From contig NZ_LIPP01000203.1 in assembly GCF_001418335.1 (NCBI RefSeq), positions 1 to 48,750 of the forward strand: a DNA stretch of 48,750 nt, written 5' to 3'. The DNA comes from Streptomyces aurantiacus (lineage in GTDB: Bacteria > Actinomycetota > Actinomycetes > Streptomycetales > Streptomycetaceae). Position numbers and translations under genes: made by a program. Of this stretch, positions 24,121 through 31,983 are shown piece by piece. Within the stretch, counting starts at the first letter, position 1. Each line of letters starts with the position of its first letter. Under the pieces are notes generated by a model that was given only the letters and a program-made list of their open reading frames with translations, had not been told where the DNA came from and ran no database searches.

Positions 24121-25046
24121 GCCGGCACCGCCTGTCGTACCCGGGGGTCGGCCAGCGCGTGGCAGACGTCGACCAGGATGTTGAGCGCGAAGATCGTCAC
24201 CGCGGTCAGGAGCACGGCTGCCTGGAGGACCGCGAAGTCGCGCTGGAGGATGGAGTCGATCATGAGTTTGCCGATGCCGGGCCAGCCGAAGATCGTCTCG
24301 ACGATCACCGCGCCGTTGACCAGGCCCACCGCGAGGTCACCCGCCACGGTCAGGACCGGGGTCACCGCGTTGCGCAGGGCGTGGCCGAAGATCACCCGCT
24401 GGGGCGTGGCGCCCTTGCTGCGGGCGATCTTGACATAGGGGGCGGAGAGCGCGGTGACCATGCTGCCGCGCACCACCTGGACCAGCACTCCGAAGGGGCG
24501 GATCAGCAGGGTGGCGATGGGCAGTACCCAGATCTCGGGTCCGCCGAGGGTGCCGGAGGTCGGCAGCCACCCGAGACTCACACCGAAGACGAGTACGCCC
24601 ATGATGGCGAACCAGAAGTCGGGAATGCTGGCGGCCGTCATCGACAGCAGGCTGGCGATCCGGTCGACCGGCGAGTTGGGGCGGTAGGCGGCCAGGCTGC
24701 CGACCACCACCGCTCCGGTGATCGCGAGCAGCATGGTCATGCCGGCCAGCTGCAGCGTGACCGGGAAGGCGTCGAGCACCATCTCGGTCGCCGGCTGCCC
24801 GGTGCGCAGCGAGGTGCCGAAGTCTAGGTGCGCGGCGTCGACGAGGTAGTTCCACAGCTGGGCGGGGATCGACAGGTCGAAGCCCTGGGCGGCGGAGAAC
24901 TCCGCGCGCTGCTCGGCGGTGGCGCTCAGCGGGAGGTAGAGGTCGACCGGGTTGCCGGTCATGCGGGCCAGGAAGAAGACGCCCAGCACCACACAGAACA
25001 GCGGGATGGCGCTGGAGATCATGCGTTTGCGCAGGAAGGGGAACAT
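24117..25046 (-). CDS. Dpp/Opp-type ABC transporter permease (DppB-like)
   Basis: A 309-residue permease with the classic DppB beginning (FLRKRMISSAIPLFCVVLGVFFL), a periplasmic loop containing FGTSLRTGQPATEMV, and the ATPase-coupling loop KIARSKGATPQRVIFGHALRNA followed by ETIFGWPGIGKLM. The start is one base after the substrate-binding protein stop. It partners the DppC-like protein. Confidence 0.93.
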   Translation of the reverse strand: MFPFLRKRMISSAIPLFCVVLGVFFLARMTGNPVDLYLPLSATAEQRAEFSAAQGFDLSIPAQLWNYLVDAAHLDFGTSLRTGQPATEMVLDAFPVTLQLAGMTMLLAITGAVVVGSLAAYRPNSPVDRIASLLSMTAASIPDFWFAIMGVLVFGVSLGWLPTSGTLGGPEIWVLPIATLLIRPFGVLVQVVRGSMVTALSAPYVKIARSKGATPQRVIFGHALRNAVTPVLTVAGDLAVGLVNGAVIVETIFGWPGIGKLMIDSILQRDFAVLQAAVLLTAVTIFALNILVDVCHALADPRVRQAVPA

Positions 25047-25047
25047 G

Positions 25048-26637
25048 TCAGTGCTTCGCCCCCTCGGCGGGGCCGACCTCGGCCAGCCGCAGTTCGTCGC
25101 CGGTGGCGGAGTTCGGCTCGTACCGGATCGACGGTGACAGGCCGAGCAGTCCGGTCATGTGGGCGATGTGGGTGTACTGGACGACGGTCTCGTTCTGGCG
25201 GGCGAGCAGGTCGGCGAACGCCTTCTGGCGCTTCTCGCCGGACAGCAGGCCCGCGCCGGCGATGCGCCGGTCGAGGTCCTTCGTGCCGAAGGCGGACTGG
25301 GGTCCGTCGCTGAGCAGGTACTGGCTGGTGGTGAAGGCCGCGTCACCGGCCTGGTTGCCGTGCATGATCAGCAGGGCGATGGGCCCGACGTTCTTCGGCA
25401 GCGGCCTCAGCTGGTACTGGAGCTGGGTGGCGGTGTCGGCCATGCGCACCCGTACGCTCAGCCCGATCTGCTCCATCTGGTACTGCAACGCCTCCGCGGT
25501 CTCCGACACCCCGGAGAACATGCCGTTGCGGGCGACCAGGGTGATGGTGCGTCCGGTGGGCACGCCGTCGGCCTTCGCCTCCTTCACCAGGGACCGGGCC
25601 TCGGCCACGTTCTGCGAAGTCGGCTCGATCGCGTCGTTGTGTCCGACCACCCCGGGCGGCACGAGCTGCCCCGCCGGTTCGGCCAGCCCGCCGAGCAGGG
25701 CGTCGATGATGCCCTGCCGGTCGACGCCCAGGTCGATCGCCCGGCGCACCCGCAGGTCGTCGAGCGGCGCCTCGCGGCCGTCAAGCCGCAGTGCGGTCGT
25801 CTCGTTGTTGGGATAGGCGGCGGTGGTGTCCTTCTCCGCCTCCATCGAGTCGAGCGCGACGGCGATCTCCGCCTCACCCTTGTCGATCATGGCGGCCCGG
25901 ACACTGGCGTCGCTGCGCCAGACGTAGCGGGCCCTGGGGAAGGCGGGAGCCTTGCCCCAGTAGTCGTCGTAGCGGCTGAGGGAGATGGCGGTTCCGGTCT
26001 GCCAGGAGCGTACGGCGTAGGGGCCGGTGCCGACCGGGACGCGGACCTTGGCCTTGGTGTCGGTGGTCCGTGGCACGATCTCCACGAAGCTCAGGCGCAG
26101 CGGGAGGATGGGGTCGGGCTTCGCGGTGGTGACGGTCAGCCGGTTGTCGTCGACCGCCTTCACCTTCAGGTCGTCGTCGCCGAAGACATAGCCCTCGACG
26201 TTGCAGGCGAGGTCGGAGTTGACCGCCCGGTCGATCGAGAAGGCGGCGTCCTCGGCGGTGAACGGTTCACCGTTCTGGAAGGTCACCCCGCTGCGGGTGT
26301 CGAAGCTCCAGGTGCGGGGCCCGGTCTGTGTCCAGCCGGTCGCGAGCAGCGGGCGCAGGTCGCCGGAGTCGGGATCGCGTTCGACGAGCGGCTCGGTGAT
26401 GTTGGACCGGACGACGACGCCGGTACCGGTCAGTGAGGCTTCGCAGGGTTCCAGCGTCGAGGGTTCCTGGGTGAGCACCACGCGCAGGGTGCGGCCGTCG
26501 GCCTGGCCGGCGTCGCCGCCGGCGCTGTTGGCCACGGCGCAGCCGCTGGACACCAGCACCGTGCAGGCCAGCAGCAGGGCGGTCGTCGGGCGGGGCCGCC
26601 GTCGTGCGGGCGGAGGGGAGGAAACGGAGGACTTCAT
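25048..26637 (-). CDS. Dpp/Opp-type ABC transporter substrate-binding lipoprotein
   Basis: A 529-residue SBP_bac_5 family lipoprotein. The signal is TTALLLACTVLVSSGC with the lipobox Cys, followed by a mature protein with LRVVLTQEPSTLEPCEASL, WTQTGPRTWSFDTRSGVTFQNGEPF and the usual bilobal signature. The ATG at 26637 follows GGAGAT. Members bind peptides, nickel, or sugars and sugar acids, so the name does not fix the substrate. The divergent glucarate genes and the shared upstream motif make an aldarate or related sugar acid a fair guess. Confidence 0.9.
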   Translation of the reverse strand: MKSSVSSPPPARRRPRPTTALLLACTVLVSSGCAVANSAGGDAGQADGRTLRVVLTQEPSTLEPCEASLTGTGVVVRSNITEPLVERDPDSGDLRPLLATGWTQTGPRTWSFDTRSGVTFQNGEPFTAEDAAFSIDRAVNSDLACNVEGYVFGDDDLKVKAVDDNRLTVTTAKPDPILPLRLSFVEIVPRTTDTKAKVRVPVGTGPYAVRSWQTGTAISLSRYDDYWGKAPAFPRARYVWRSDASVRAAMIDKGEAEIAVALDSMEAEKDTTAAYPNNETTALRLDGREAPLDDLRVRRAIDLGVDRQGIIDALLGGLAEPAGQLVPPGVVGHNDAIEPTSQNVAEARSLVKEAKADGVPTGRTITLVARNGMFSGVSETAEALQYQMEQIGLSVRVRMADTATQLQYQLRPLPKNVGPIALLIMHGNQAGDAAFTTSQYLLSDGPQSAFGTKDLDRRIAGAGLLSGEKRQKAFADLLARQNETVVQYTHIAHMTGLLGLSPSIRYEPNSATGDELRLAEVGPAEGAKH

Positions 26638-26716
26638 CGTCGGCGTATCTCCGGGGGGTGCTGGGGAGTGCTGAGGTGCTGATGTGTCATGTTCCGAGTA
26701 GGGGCCAACCTCCAGA

Positions 26717-26728
26717 AGCTGTCTACAA
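26717..26728. promoter_or_regulatory. Repeated 12-base motif, copy 1 (transporter side)
   Basis: AGCTGTCTACAA occurs here, 80 bases from the start of the transporter operon, and again exactly at 26872-26883. It contains TGT-CT-ACA, a small palindrome of the kind bound by FCD-type GntR regulators. It lies in the 310-base gap 26638-26947, which holds no gene that I can support. Confidence 0.55.
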
Positions 26729-26854
26729 CTGCGCACTCGGTCCGCATCCGTGAACGCCGAAGCTAAACCGGCGCCATGGCAGCGTCAAGACATGTGCGAC
26801 GACGGATCTTCACGGGCCCGTCGCCACTTCGACGACAGGAGCTTCCTCGGGCCA

Positions 26855-26884
26855 TTGACAGCCCCATGGCCAGCTGTCTACAAA
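26855..26884 (+). promoter_or_regulatory. Glucarate operon promoter with motif copy 2 over the -10
   Basis: TTGACA at 26855-26860 is a perfect -35, with TACAAA (26879-26884) as a -10 at 18 bases. The second AGCTGTCTACAA (26872-26883) covers that -10. A repressor bound to the motif would therefore shut off the operon, and the same protein could act at copy 1 on the divergent transporter genes. No regulator gene is adjacent. Confidence 0.55.
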
Positions 26885-26947
26885 TGAGAACGCGAACTAC
26901 ATATGAGGATGACTGAGAATGGCTGAGCACGACTGGGGAGGGCTTGC

Positions 26948-28222
26948 ATGGCAGGGAACGCAGCACGCATCGCCGACGTCACCGTGACCCCCGTGGCCTT
27001 CCGGGACCCCCCGCTGCTCAACACGGTCGGGGTGCACGAGCCCTACGCGCTGCGCACGATCGTCGAGATCACCACGGAGTCCGGTGTCACCGGTATCGGT
27101 GAGACCTACGGTGGCACCGTCCACCTGGACCGGCTGCGCCGAGCCGCCGAGGAACTGACAGGCCTGGACGTCTGGAGCCTCAACGACCTGGTCGCGCGCA
27201 TCACACGTGTGCTGGGCCAGGACACCTCCGGCGGCGACGGCATGTCCGGGATGGTCACCGGCAGCAGCGCCGTGGACCGGGTCATGTCGCCGTTCGACGT
27301 CGCCTGCCTGGACATCCAGGGCAAGCTGATCGGCAGGCCGGTCAGCGACCTGCTGGGCGGAGCCGTACGCCCCTCCGTCCCCTACAGCGCCTACCTCTTC
27401 TACAAGTGGGCCGGACACCCCGGGCAGCGGGACGACGACTGGGGCGCCGCCCTCGACCCGGCGGGCCTCGTCGACCAGGCCCGCCGCATGATCGACACGT
27501 ACGGCTTCTCCTCCATCAAGCTCAAGGGCGGTGTCTTCCCGCCGGACGAGGAGGTCGCGGCGGTCAGGGCCCTGCGCCAGGCCTTCCCCGACGTGCCTCT
27601 GCGCCTCGACCCCAACGCCGCCTGGAGCACGGAGACGTCGCTGCGCGTCGCCCGCGAACTGGACGGAGTCCTGCAGTACCTGGAGGACCCGACCGAGGGC
27701 CTCGACGGCATGGCGGCCGTGGCCGCGGGGACCCCGACACCCCTGGCGACCAACATGTGCGTGGTCTCCTTCGGCGACCTCGCCCCGGCCGTGGCCCGCG
27801 GGTCCGTGGGCATCGTCCTGTCCGACCACCACTTCTGGGGCGGCCTGCGGCGGTGCGGACAGCTCTCCGCGATCTGCGACACCTTCGGTCTCGGCCTGTC
27901 GATGCACTCCAACTCGCATCTGGGCATCAGCCTCGCGGCGATGACGCACCTGGCGGCGGCCACCCCGCGCCTCACCTACGCCTGCGACACGCACACCCCC
28001 TGGAAGCAGCCGGACGAGGACGTCGTCGACACCGAGGTGCTGCGGTTCAGCGAGGGCCGCGTCACCGTCCCGACGGCTCCCGGTCTGGGAGTGGAACTGG
28101 ACAGGGACGCGCTCGCCCGGCTCCACCGGCAGTACCTCGACTGCGGGCTGCGAGACCGCGACGACACCGGCTACATGCGCCGCGTCGACCCCTCTTTCCC
28201 GACCAAGACCCCCCGGTGGTGA
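26948..28222 (+). CDS. gudD: Glucarate dehydratase (enolase superfamily)
   Basis: A 424-residue enolase-superfamily acid-sugar dehydratase. The GlucD-specific residues are visible: KxK in SIKLKGG, metal ligands in RLDPNAAW and YLEDP, Asn instead of the third acidic ligand in LATNMCV, and the Asp-His dyad in SDHHFWGG and MHSNSHLG. The late motif ACDTHTPWKQ is a GlucD family landmark. It converts D-glucarate (and L-idarate) to 5-keto-4-deoxyglucarate. The ATG at 26948 follows GGGGAGGG. It is first in a three-gene operon with a hydroxyacid dehydrogenase and a KdgD-like gene. Confidence 0.9.
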   Translation: MAGNAARIADVTVTPVAFRDPPLLNTVGVHEPYALRTIVEITTESGVTGIGETYGGTVHLDRLRRAAEELTGLDVWSLNDLVARITRVLGQDTSGGDGMSGMVTGSSAVDRVMSPFDVACLDIQGKLIGRPVSDLLGGAVRPSVPYSAYLFYKWAGHPGQRDDDWGAALDPAGLVDQARRMIDTYGFSSIKLKGGVFPPDEEVAAVRALRQAFPDVPLRLDPNAAWSTETSLRVARELDGVLQYLEDPTEGLDGMAAVAAGTPTPLATNMCVVSFGDLAPAVARGSVGIVLSDHHFWGGLRRCGQLSAICDTFGLGLSMHSNSHLGISLAAMTHLAAATPRLTYACDTHTPWKQPDEDVVDTEVLRFSEGRVTVPTAPGLGVELDRDALARLHRQYLDCGLRDRDDTGYMRRVDPSFPTKTPRW

Positions 28223-28229
28223 CCAGACC

Positions 28230-29240
28230 GTGCACATCATGCTCAACCACCGCATCCTGAGCCGTTTCCACGAACCCCTGAAGGCTCGCGCGGAAGGCAG
28301 ACACGAGGGCGAACACCAGGCTCGGCACACCTGGCTGGAGTCCTTCGACTGGACTCCGGCGCAGATCACCGAAGCCATCACCGACGTCGAGGTGTTCGTC
28401 GGTACCCAGCTGCGCGCCGAGGACGCCCGACGCGCCGAACGGCTCCGGCTCGTCCATGTCGTCGGCGCCGGATACGACGGCATCCCGCTGGACGCGCTCC
28501 GCCCGGAGGTGTCGGTCACGACCACGCACCACCACGGCCGTTCCATCGCCGAGCACGTGCTCATGTCCGTCATGATGCTGTCCCGCGACGTCCTGGGCGC
28601 CGACCGAGCACTGCGGGCCGGACGCTGGCGCAACGTGGCCGTCGACCCGGAGCTGCCGTTCGGTACGACGCTGGCGGGCCGCCGGGTGGGCATCATCGGT
28701 TTCGGCGAGACCGGCACCGAGGTCGCCCGCCTCTGCCAGGCGGTGGGTCTGCGGATACGTGCCGTGCGGCGCGACCCCTCGGCCCCGGTCCCGGACGACC
28801 TGCGGACCGACTGGATCGGCGGCAACGACCGGCTGCCGGAGCTGCTGGCCGAGTCCGACGTCGTGGTGGTCACGGTGCCCCTCGGCCCCGCCACTCGCGG
28901 GCTGATCGGCCCCACCGAGCTGGCGGCCATGGGACCGGGAACCCTGCTGGTCAACGTGGCCCGCGGGCCGGTCGTCCAGGAGGAGGCGCTCTACGAGGCG
29001 CTCGCCTCCGGTGCCATCGCCGGCGCCGCGCTCGACGTGTGGTGGTCGGGGCCGCCACAGGCGCCTAGCCGGCTGCCGTTCCACCGCCTGCCCAATGTGC
29101 TGATGACCCCGCACCACTCGGGCCACACCACCGACACCTTCGCCGCCCGCGCGGCGGAGATCGCCGACAACATCAACCGCCTGGAGCAGGGGCGACCGCT
29201 CGTCAACGTGGTGCGCGCGGGCGCGTCCACGACACCCTGA
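28230..29240 (+). CDS. D-2-hydroxyacid dehydrogenase
   Basis: A 336-residue NAD(P)-dependent D-isomer-specific 2-hydroxyacid dehydrogenase. The dinucleotide motif is GIIGFGETGTEVARL, the catalytic Arg is in NVARGPVVQE, the His in MTPHHSGHT, and the acidic residue of the relay lies in GAALDVWW (Asp). It starts with GTG at 28230, seven bases after the gudD stop. In this operon it may reduce or oxidise a 2-keto or 2-hydroxy acid side product, such as a glyoxylate or tartronate semialdehyde relative. That role is inferred only. Confidence 0.88.
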   Translation: MHIMLNHRILSRFHEPLKARAEGRHEGEHQARHTWLESFDWTPAQITEAITDVEVFVGTQLRAEDARRAERLRLVHVVGAGYDGIPLDALRPEVSVTTTHHHGRSIAEHVLMSVMMLSRDVLGADRALRAGRWRNVAVDPELPFGTTLAGRRVGIIGFGETGTEVARLCQAVGLRIRAVRRDPSAPVPDDLRTDWIGGNDRLPELLAESDVVVVTVPLGPATRGLIGPTELAAMGPGTLLVNVARGPVVQEEALYEALASGAIAGAALDVWWSGPPQAPSRLPFHRLPNVLMTPHHSGHTTDTFAARAAEIADNINRLEQGRPLVNVVRAGASTTP

Positions 29241-29344
29241 CTCGGCATCCGGGCCACGTTCTCCGGGCCGCCCCGGAGCCGTCCCACTCGCCTCACCCGC
29301 CACGCTGCCAAGTTGCCCCGCTGTTCCAGGAGTTGGAGACCCCC

Positions 29345-30256
29345 ATGCTCGAAGGCGTCCTCTTTTTCCCCGTCACGCCCTTCACCGACATCGGCGAGGT
29401 GGACCTGACCGTCCTGCACCAGCACGTCGCGGCGGGGACCGACGCCGGCCCCGGCGGCGTGTTCGTCGCCTGCGGCACCGGTGAGTTCCACGCCCTGGAC
29501 GTCGAGGAGTTCACCGCGGTGGTACGGACCGCCGTCGCCGCGGTGGCCGGACGGGTCCCGGTGTACGCCGGGGCCGGCGGCGCGCTCGGACTGGCCCGGC
29601 GCTTCGCCCGGGCCGCGGCCGAGGCCGGCGCGGACGGCCTGCTGCTCATGCCCCCCTACCTCGTCGAGTCGCCCGCCGAGGGGCTGGTCGCGTACACCCG
29701 CGCCGTCGCCCGGGAGACCTCCCTGCCGGTGATCGTCTACAACCGGGCGAACGCACGCTTCGACGAGCACTCGGCGGCGGAAGTGGTCCAACTGCCCACG
29801 GTGGCAGGCTTCAAGGACGGTACCGGCGACCTCGATCTCGTGGCCCGGATCATTCCCGCCGTGCGCGAGTCGCTGAGCGCGTCCGGCAAGGACTTCCAGT
29901 TCTTCAACGGCATGCCCACCGCGGAGACGAGCCAACTGGCTTACCGCGCCCTGGGCGTGAAGCTGTACTCCTCGGCCGCGTTCGCCTTCGCGCCCGACAT
30001 ATCCCTCGCCTTCCACCGCGCGGTGGAGGAGGACGACCACCGGCGGATCGACGCGTTGCAGCGGGCCTTCTTCCACCCCTTGGTCAGGCTGCGCAAGCGG
30101 GTCCCCGGATACGCGGTGGCCCTGGTGAAGGCCGGGGTGACGCTGGAGGGGAGCAAGGCGGGGCCGGTCCGCCCGCCGCTGACGTCCCTCCGCGCGGAGG
30201 AGGTCGAGGAACTGGCGGCCATCATCGCGGAGGGGCGCGCCGTGCTCGCCTCCTGA
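29345..30256 (+). CDS. kdgD: 5-dehydro-4-deoxyglucarate dehydratase (KdgD-like, DHDPS superfamily)
   Basis: A 303-residue TIM-barrel aldolase/dehydratase. The Schiff-base Lys is in AGFKDGTGDLD, the Tyr in VIVYNRANARF, and the starting segment LEGVLFFPVTPF and VACGTGEFHAL are typical of KdgD rather than DapA. It would convert 5-keto-4-deoxyglucarate to alpha-ketoglutarate semialdehyde, CO2 and water, the step after gudD. An alpha-ketoglutarate semialdehyde dehydrogenase is not present in this operon. The ATG at 29345 has GGAG six bases ahead. It ends just before a repeat-rich terminator. Confidence 0.88.
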   Translation: MLEGVLFFPVTPFTDIGEVDLTVLHQHVAAGTDAGPGGVFVACGTGEFHALDVEEFTAVVRTAVAAVAGRVPVYAGAGGALGLARRFARAAAEAGADGLLLMPPYLVESPAEGLVAYTRAVARETSLPVIVYNRANARFDEHSAAEVVQLPTVAGFKDGTGDLDLVARIIPAVRESLSASGKDFQFFNGMPTAETSQLAYRALGVKLYSSAAFAFAPDISLAFHRAVEEDDHRRIDALQRAFFHPLVRLRKRVPGYAVALVKAGVTLEGSKAGPVRPPLTSLRAEEVEELAAIIAEGRAVLAS

Positions 30257-30263
30257 TCCCTGC

Positions 30264-30322
30264 GCGGACCCCGCGGACCCCGCGGACCCCGCGGACCCCG
30301 CGGACCCCGGTGGGGGTCCGCG
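30264..30322. terminator. Terminator hairpin built on five 9-base tandem repeats
   Basis: GCGGACCCC is repeated perfectly five times at 30264-30308, followed by GGTG and then GGGGTCCGCG (30313-30322). The last repeat and this arm make a 10-pair perfect stem. Because each repeat can pair with the single right arm, several alternative hairpins are possible. It follows the kdgD-like gene. Confidence 0.8.
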
Positions 30323-30348
30323 CGAGAACCGCTCGCACGTCCGGACCA

Positions 30349-30367
30349 TCAGGTAAGGCATGCCTAA
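30349..30367. promoter_or_regulatory. DtxR/DmdR-type iron box (imperfect)
   Basis: TCAGGTAAGGCATGCCTAA matches 14 of 19 positions of the usual actinobacterial iron box, with the central palindrome AGGCATGCCT intact. It precedes the PPOX flavoprotein gene by about 77 bases, so that gene is probably iron-repressed. Confidence 0.7.
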
Positions 30368-30443
30368 TGTCGGTTAATGTTCTGCATGCACCTACTCGCC
30401 GGACGCACGCAAGTGCCGGACGTACGCATGTTTGGAGTCGGCC

Positions 30444-31007
30444 TTGCCGCACACGATCGACACCGCCGCACAAGGGCCGGACGCCGTGACCGGGGAGGGC
30501 TGGGTCGAGCTGGGGTCGAGCGCCCAGCTGCGCGAGCTGCTGGGTGAGCCGTGGCCCATCGTGATCGAGAAGGTGCACGACCGGCTCTCCGACCAGGACC
30601 GGGACATCGTCGCCCGCTCGCCGTTCTGTCTGCTGGCCACCTCCGACTCGCACGGCAACTGCGACGTCTCGCCGCGCGGCGACACCCCGGGCTTCACGTA
30701 CGTCATCGACTCCGGCACGCTCGCCCTGCCCGACCGGCCGGGGAACCGGCGGGGCGACAGCTTCCACAACATCCTGGACAACCCGCACGCCGGCCTGCTG
30801 TATCTGATTCCCGGCAGCAAAGAGGTTCTTCGGGTCAACGGCAGGGCGCGCATCCTCACCGACGCCCCGTTCTTCGACGCCATGACGCTGAAGGGGCAGC
30901 GGCCCGCGCTGGCCCTGGTCCTGGAGATCGACGAGATCTATCTGCACTGCCCGGCGTCGCTGCGTCGCTCGGGCGTGTGGGACCCGGAGTCGTGGCAGGC
31001 CGGCTGA
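30444..31007 (+). CDS. PPOX-type FMN-dependent flavoprotein (pyridoxamine phosphate oxidase-like)
   Basis: A 187-residue split-barrel flavoprotein. Family markers are SPFCLLATSDSHGNCDVSPRGD, ALPDRPGNRRGDSFHNILDNPHAGLLYLIPG and LRVNGRARIL, which match the MSMEG_1061-like branch. It starts with TTG at 30444, after GGAG; another TTG lies at 30432. An iron box upstream and a siderophore transporter downstream suggest a role in iron acquisition, such as reducing a ferric siderophore or processing heme. The activity is not established by sequence alone. Confidence 0.83.
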   Translation: MPHTIDTAAQGPDAVTGEGWVELGSSAQLRELLGEPWPIVIEKVHDRLSDQDRDIVARSPFCLLATSDSHGNCDVSPRGDTPGFTYVIDSGTLALPDRPGNRRGDSFHNILDNPHAGLLYLIPGSKEVLRVNGRARILTDAPFFDAMTLKGQRPALALVLEIDEIYLHCPASLRRSGVWDPESWQAG

Positions 31008-31080
31008 TCCGGTGCGTGGACGCGTGGACCATCCGGTGTGCGGACATCCCTGCCAAGCGGACACCCCTGGCAAGATGAAT

Positions 31081-31099
31081 TTAGGTTAGGCTAACCTTC
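31081..31099. promoter_or_regulatory. DtxR/DmdR-type iron box (near-consensus)
   Basis: TTAGGTTAGGCTAACCTTC matches the first 17 bases of the iron-box consensus exactly and ends six bases before the GTG of the siderophore ATPase. It is placed to overlap the promoter, so iron-loaded repressor would silence the operon. Confidence 0.92.
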
Positions 31100-31104
31100 G
31101 TCAG

Positions 31105-31983
31105 GTGAGATCTGGTGAAGAAGCAGCCGACACGCCGCGTCTGCGCGGTCATGAACTGTCGGCCACAAGTGTGACCGTGTCGTACGACGGCGTCGATGTC
31201 GTGCACGACGCCGCGATCGCGCTCCGGCCCGGTGAGGTGACCGCGCTGGTCGGTCCCAACGGCAGCGGCAAATCGACGCTCCTGCGAACGATCGCCCGTC
31301 TGCAGCGCGCCCGCCACGCCACGCTCAGGATCGATGCCGACACCGACGGCCTCGCCCTGAGTGCCCGTGAGTTCTCGCGGCACGTCGCGCTGTTGACCCA
31401 GGGCCGCCCCACGCCCAGCGGACTGACCGTGCGGGACGTCGTCGAGTTCGGCCGCTATCCCTACCGGGGCCGCTTCGGCCGGCCCGACCCGGACGCCTCG
31501 GCCGCGGTCGACCGGGCGCTGGCGCTGACAGGTGTCACCGACCTCGCCGAGCGGGGCGCCGACCACCTGTCCGGCGGGCAGTTGCAGCGGGTGTGGCTCG
31601 CCAGCTGCCTCGCCCAGGAGACCGGCGTGCTGCTGCTGGACGAGCCGACGACGTATCTCGACCTGCGGTACCAGATCGAACTCCTCGACCTCATCCGTGA
31701 CTTGGCGGACGACCACGGGATCGCCGTCGGAGTCGTCCTGCACGACCTCGACCAGGCGTCGGCCATCGCCGACCGGATCGCCCTGCTCGAAACGGGCCGG
31801 ATCGTCGCCGACGGACTGCCCGAGGACGTCCTGACACCGGAACGCCTCACGGCCGTCTACGGCATCCGGATCGACGTCGACACCGACCCTCTGACCGGCC
31901 GACTGAGCACCCGCCCGATCGGCCGACACCACACGCGACACACGCGACACACGCGAACCGAAAGGCTCGGCACCACCTCATGA
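31105..31983 (+). CDS. Siderophore ABC transporter ATPase (FecE/FhuC type)
   Basis: A 292-residue ATPase with Walker A GPNGSGKST, signature LSGGQLQRVWLASCL, Walker B LLLDEPTTYLDL and switch His in VVLHDLDQ. The form TYLDLRYQIELLDL is diagnostic for iron-siderophore importers. The C terminus ends in a low-complexity run of RHTRHTR repeats. The GTG at 31105 lies within a few bases of the iron box, so the transcript is probably leaderless or has a minimal leader. The stop overlaps the next ATG. Confidence 0.93.
   Translation: MRSGEEAADTPRLRGHELSATSVTVSYDGVDVVHDAAIALRPGEVTALVGPNGSGKSTLLRTIARLQRARHATLRIDADTDGLALSAREFSRHVALLTQGRPTPSGLTVRDVVEFGRYPYRGRFGRPDPDASAAVDRALALTGVTDLAERGADHLSGGQLQRVWLASCLAQETGVLLLDEPTTYLDLRYQIELLDLIRDLADDHGIAVGVVLHDLDQASAIADRIALLETGRIVADGLPEDVLTPERLTAVYGIRIDVDTDPLTGRLSTRPIGRHHTRHTRHTRTERLGTTS

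Noticed and set aside
25048..26637. Assigning the ABC transporter as a dipeptide importer
   Set aside because: Family membership alone does not give substrate, and the context points to sugar acids; the name is used only for type.
30264..30308. Five short repeats as a possible CRISPR array
   Set aside because: Units are nine bases and directly abut with no spacers; no cas genes are present.
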